Assembly: GCF_001421515.1 (NCBI RefSeq)
Contig: NZ_LMKM01000035.1
Coordinates: 148,943 to 212,942 of the forward strand
Source: Pedobacter sp. Leaf216
GTDB lineage: Bacteria; Bacteroidota; Bacteroidia; Sphingobacteriales; Sphingobacteriaceae
DNA length: 64,000 nucleotides
Direction of reading: 5' to 3'
The position numbers and the translations under genes were made by a program. Below the pieces are notes generated by a model, which saw only the letters and a list, made by a program, of their open reading frames with translations, did not search any database and had not been told where the DNA came from. The stretch's first letter is position 1; each line of letters starts with the position of its first letter. Below are positions 62,105-64,000 of the stretch, in pieces.

Positions 62105-62821
62105 TTAAAACTTCTTCCCTTTTAACACCCTTATTTCCGAACCTTCTGCCAGCATTACAGAATCTGGTTTTGCTTGGTTGAGGAAAGTAAAATCCGCTCC
62201 GTAATTAATACCAAAATCAACATTGATGGTATAATCTCTCACCGGGTAAGCTTCCCAGCGTGGGTGCTCAACACCATATTCAGAGGTGCGGTTTAAACCG
62301 ATTTTTGTGTAACCCCAATAATGTTCGGTAATAAATTCTTCCTCACTGTCTATTAAAATTTCCTTTGCTTCCGGATCTGCCGTGACTGAAAAGTTATGCC
62401 AATTTTTATTTTTCCAATAATAATTCACCTCCAACTGGTGCTCTTGTTCAACCCAGAGATGTTTCATTGGCAATGTTTGGTAATTTTCTTTATAAAGTGT
62501 ATTGGCAACAAAAGTAATTGCAGGTTTAGGCACAATTTCTTTTATAAATACCACTCCACGCTTCCAGATATTCCCCTCTTTAAACTTTACATAAAACCTC
62601 AGATTCACCTCTTCAAAATTGGTATGAAAGGGGATATTAAAACCACGCAGTTTAACATCAAGAAACATAAACCCGACTAAGCTGACATAATATTTGCCTT
62701 GCCAATCGTCGAGTACTGTATTCGGAGGCAGGTATTTTGAAAGTATTTCTTGCGGTACAGCGTACTGTGCCAAAGCAAGTTTGCGCCATTCGGCTGTGAG
62801 AAACACTTTGGAGTTATTCAA
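62105..62821 (-). CDS. DUF2071 (YqjF-like) protein
   Basis: 238 residues, no signal peptide or membrane segment. It matches the YqjF/DUF2071 pattern: start with WRKLALAQYAVPQEILSKYL, then YVSLVGFMFLDVKLRGF, FEEVNLRFYVKF, and GVVFIKEIVPKPAI. The function of the family is not known. It lies 2 bases after kdsA on the same strand, so both are on one transcript, but no link in pathway is evident. Confidence 0.85.
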   Translation of the reverse strand: MNNSKVFLTAEWRKLALAQYAVPQEILSKYLPPNTVLDDWQGKYYVSLVGFMFLDVKLRGFNIPFHTNFEEVNLRFYVKFKEGNIWKRGVVFIKEIVPKPAITFVANTLYKENYQTLPMKHLWVEQEHQLEVNYYWKNKNWHNFSVTADPEAKEILIDSEEEFITEHYWGYTKIGLNRTSEYGVEHPRWEAYPVRDYTINVDFGINYGADFTFLNQAKPDSVMLAEGSEIRVLKGKKF

Positions 62822-62823
62822 AA

Positions 62824-63636
62824 TTATAGTATTGCTTGTCTGATTCTGATCAGCTTGGTTAATGTTTCTTCCAGTAAATCTAAATGCAACATGTTAGCCC
62901 CATCTGATTTTGCATTTGCAGGGTCAGGGTGTGTTTCGATAAATAAGCCATCCGCTCCTACTGCAATCGCAGCTTTGGCAATGGTAGATATCAATTCAGG
63001 TTTGCCACCTGTAACGCCGCTGCTTTGATTGGGTTGCTGTAAAGAATGGGTACAATCCATTACTACCGGAACGCCAAAACTTTGCATTTCTGGTAAACCA
63101 CGGTAATCAACAATTAAATCCTGGTAACCAAAAGTATTGCCGCGATCTGTTAAGATGATCTTATTGTTTCCGGCTTCTTTTACTTTTTCTACAGCAAATT
63201 TCATCGAACCTGCCGATAGAAATTGCCCTTTTTTAACATTCACCACTTTTCCGGTTTCTGCGGCAGCAATTAATAAATCTGTTTGGCGACATAAAAATGC
63301 AGGAATCTGCAACACGTCTACGTAAGCAGCAGCCATTGCAGCCTCGCCACTTTCGTGGATATCAGTTACCGTTGGTACGCCAAATTCTCTGCCTATACGC
63401 TCCAGGATACGTAAAGCCTTTTCATCGCCAATGCCAGTAAAAGAACTTCCTTTACTCCTGTTTGCTTTACGGTACGAGCCTTTAAAAATATATGGAATTT
63501 GAAGTTTATCAGTTATGGTAATAATTTTTTCAGCAATTTTCATCGCAATGTCTTCGCCTTCAATCGCGCATGGACCTGCCATTAAAAAGAAATTTCCTGA
63601 ATCTGTATTTTTTAATTTATCTAAGTAGTTTAACAT
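62824..63636 (-). CDS. kdsA: 3-deoxy-8-phosphooctulonate synthase
   Basis: 270 residues. TIM-barrel motifs: FFLMAGPCAIEGED, FKGSYRKANRSKGSSFTGIG, VPTVTDIHESG, VVNVKKGQFLSAGSM, LTDRGNTFGY and VMDCTHSLQQPN. It joins arabinose 5-phosphate and phosphoenolpyruvate to make KDO-8-phosphate for lipopolysaccharide. The Cys-His-Glu-Asp pattern near metal sites was not traced, so metal dependence is open. It is first of a pair with the DUF2071 gene and 54 bases downstream of the recQ end. Confidence 0.96.
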   Translation of the reverse strand: MLNYLDKLKNTDSGNFFLMAGPCAIEGEDIAMKIAEKIITITDKLQIPYIFKGSYRKANRSKGSSFTGIGDEKALRILERIGREFGVPTVTDIHESGEAAMAAAYVDVLQIPAFLCRQTDLLIAAAETGKVVNVKKGQFLSAGSMKFAVEKVKEAGNNKIILTDRGNTFGYQDLIVDYRGLPEMQSFGVPVVMDCTHSLQQPNQSSGVTGGKPELISTIAKAAIAVGADGLFIETHPDPANAKSDGANMLHLDLLEETLTKLIRIRQAIL

Positions 63637-63690
63637 AGTTACGATTTGAGATGAGAGATTTGAGTTTTTCTCATGTCTCTCATCTAATTT

Positions 63691-64000
63691 TTAATTTCCT
63701 AGTTCTGACATGAATTTTATCCGCATCAGTTGAATTTCTTCACGGGTATAGTCGGTTTCACCCAGTTCATTAAGTGCTTCATCAATAGAATCACTTTCTG
63801 CAGCCCTGAAATAGTCAAAAACTTCATCCTGACGATCGTCATCAATTACTTCATCGATAAAATAGTTAAGGTTAAGCTTTGTGCCAGAGTTTACAATAGA
63901 CTCTACTTCTTTCAGAATTTCTTCGTAAGTAATGCCCTTTGAATCTGCAATATCTTCCAAACCAATTTGTCTGTCTATGTTTTGGATTATGGAAACTTTC
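63691..64000 (-). CDS. recQ: ATP-dependent DNA helicase RecQ, C-terminal part (5' end outside window)
   Basis: The frame is open to the window edge at 64000. The visible sequence begins KVSIIQNIDRQIGLEDIADS and continues with GITYEEILKEVESIVNSG, LNLNYFIDEVIDDDRQDEVF, ending in ETDYTREEIQLMRIKFMSEL. This acidic tail is what I recall as the C-terminal region of Bacteroidota RecQ proteins of about 730 residues. The helicase core is outside the window, so the assignment rests on the tail only. RecQ is a 3'-5' DNA helicase in recombination and fork repair. Confidence 0.75.
   Translation of the reverse strand, partial: KVSIIQNIDRQIGLEDIADSKGITYEEILKEVESIVNSGTKLNLNYFIDEVIDDDRQDEVFDYFRAAESDSIDEALNELGETDYTREEIQLMRIKFMSELGN

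Noticed and set aside
1..64000. tRNA, rRNA and prophage genes
   Set aside because: No cloverleaf, rRNA or phage structural signature was seen on reading both strands, though short RNAs cannot be excluded without a covariance search.

Overview
The window is a stretch of AT-rich chromosome from a Bacteroidota bacterium, most likely a member of the Sphingobacteriaceae close to Pedobacter. The evidence is the gene content: a TonB-dependent receptor with a carboxypeptidase-like N-terminal domain, TlpA/DUF4369 lipoprotein, LptD, a PorE-like TPR/PD40/OmpA protein, dipeptidyl-peptidase IV, SatD/DUF3307 and a Bacteroidota-type RecQ C-terminus. Start codons mostly lack Shine-Dalgarno sequences, and many genes are preceded by the Bacteroidota promoter signature TAnnTTTG. 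No rRNA, tRNA, CRISPR array, prophage or intact insertion sequence was seen.

Layout. 1-2.7 kb: tail of an NtrC-type sigma-54 activator, a decayed second copy of its 3' end, and a ClC channel. 2.7-7.1 kb (minus): RluA-type pseudouridine synthase, an orphan OmpR/PhoB regulator, a TlpA-like lipoprotein and gatB. 7.4-9.3 kb: three tandem paralogous small secreted proteins, each with its own leader and terminator. 9.4-12.5 kb: alaS and a MerR regulator. 12.5-20.6 kb: an outer-membrane barrel with a helix-hairpin-helix domain, a comEC broken by two single-base shifts, an enoyl-CoA hydratase, a secreted protein and DPP IV. 20.6-28 kb: SatD/DUF3307, diverging from a four-gene DNA repair cluster (MBL exonuclease, ATP-dependent ligase, Lhr-like helicase, PdeM phosphoesterase). 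The shared control region carries three 20-bp palindromes at an exact 28-bp period. 28-36 kb: thioredoxin, a ferritin-like protein, an E2 acyltransferase, cinA, lptD and two tandem cell-wall amidases. 36-45.7 kb: MCE protein, a repeat-rich spacer, RNase Z, a STAS protein, purC, phoH, SAM hydrolase, small membrane proteins and serA/serC. 45.9-52.1 kb: TonB receptor, rpe, pnp and rpsO. 52.1-64 kb: a frameshifted small gene, a thioesterase, a MATE exporter with a leader peptide, lepA, folD, a toxin-antitoxin pair, a Rieske protein, queE, the PorE-like protein, DUF6526, DUF2071, kdsA and the end of recQ.

Most of the content is core metabolism and envelope biogenesis. The observations most worth following are: (1) a 10-residue leader ORF with an Arg-Leu-Arg-Phe end, the class of motif that arrests macrolide-bound ribosomes, upstream of the MATE exporter and inside alternative RNA hairpins; (2) the phased palindrome array between satD and the ligase repair cluster; (3) the HhH/beta-barrel protein directly coupled to a damaged comEC; (4) the family of three secreted paralogues with a shared leader; (5) a palindromic repeat that has become the N-terminal codons of folD.
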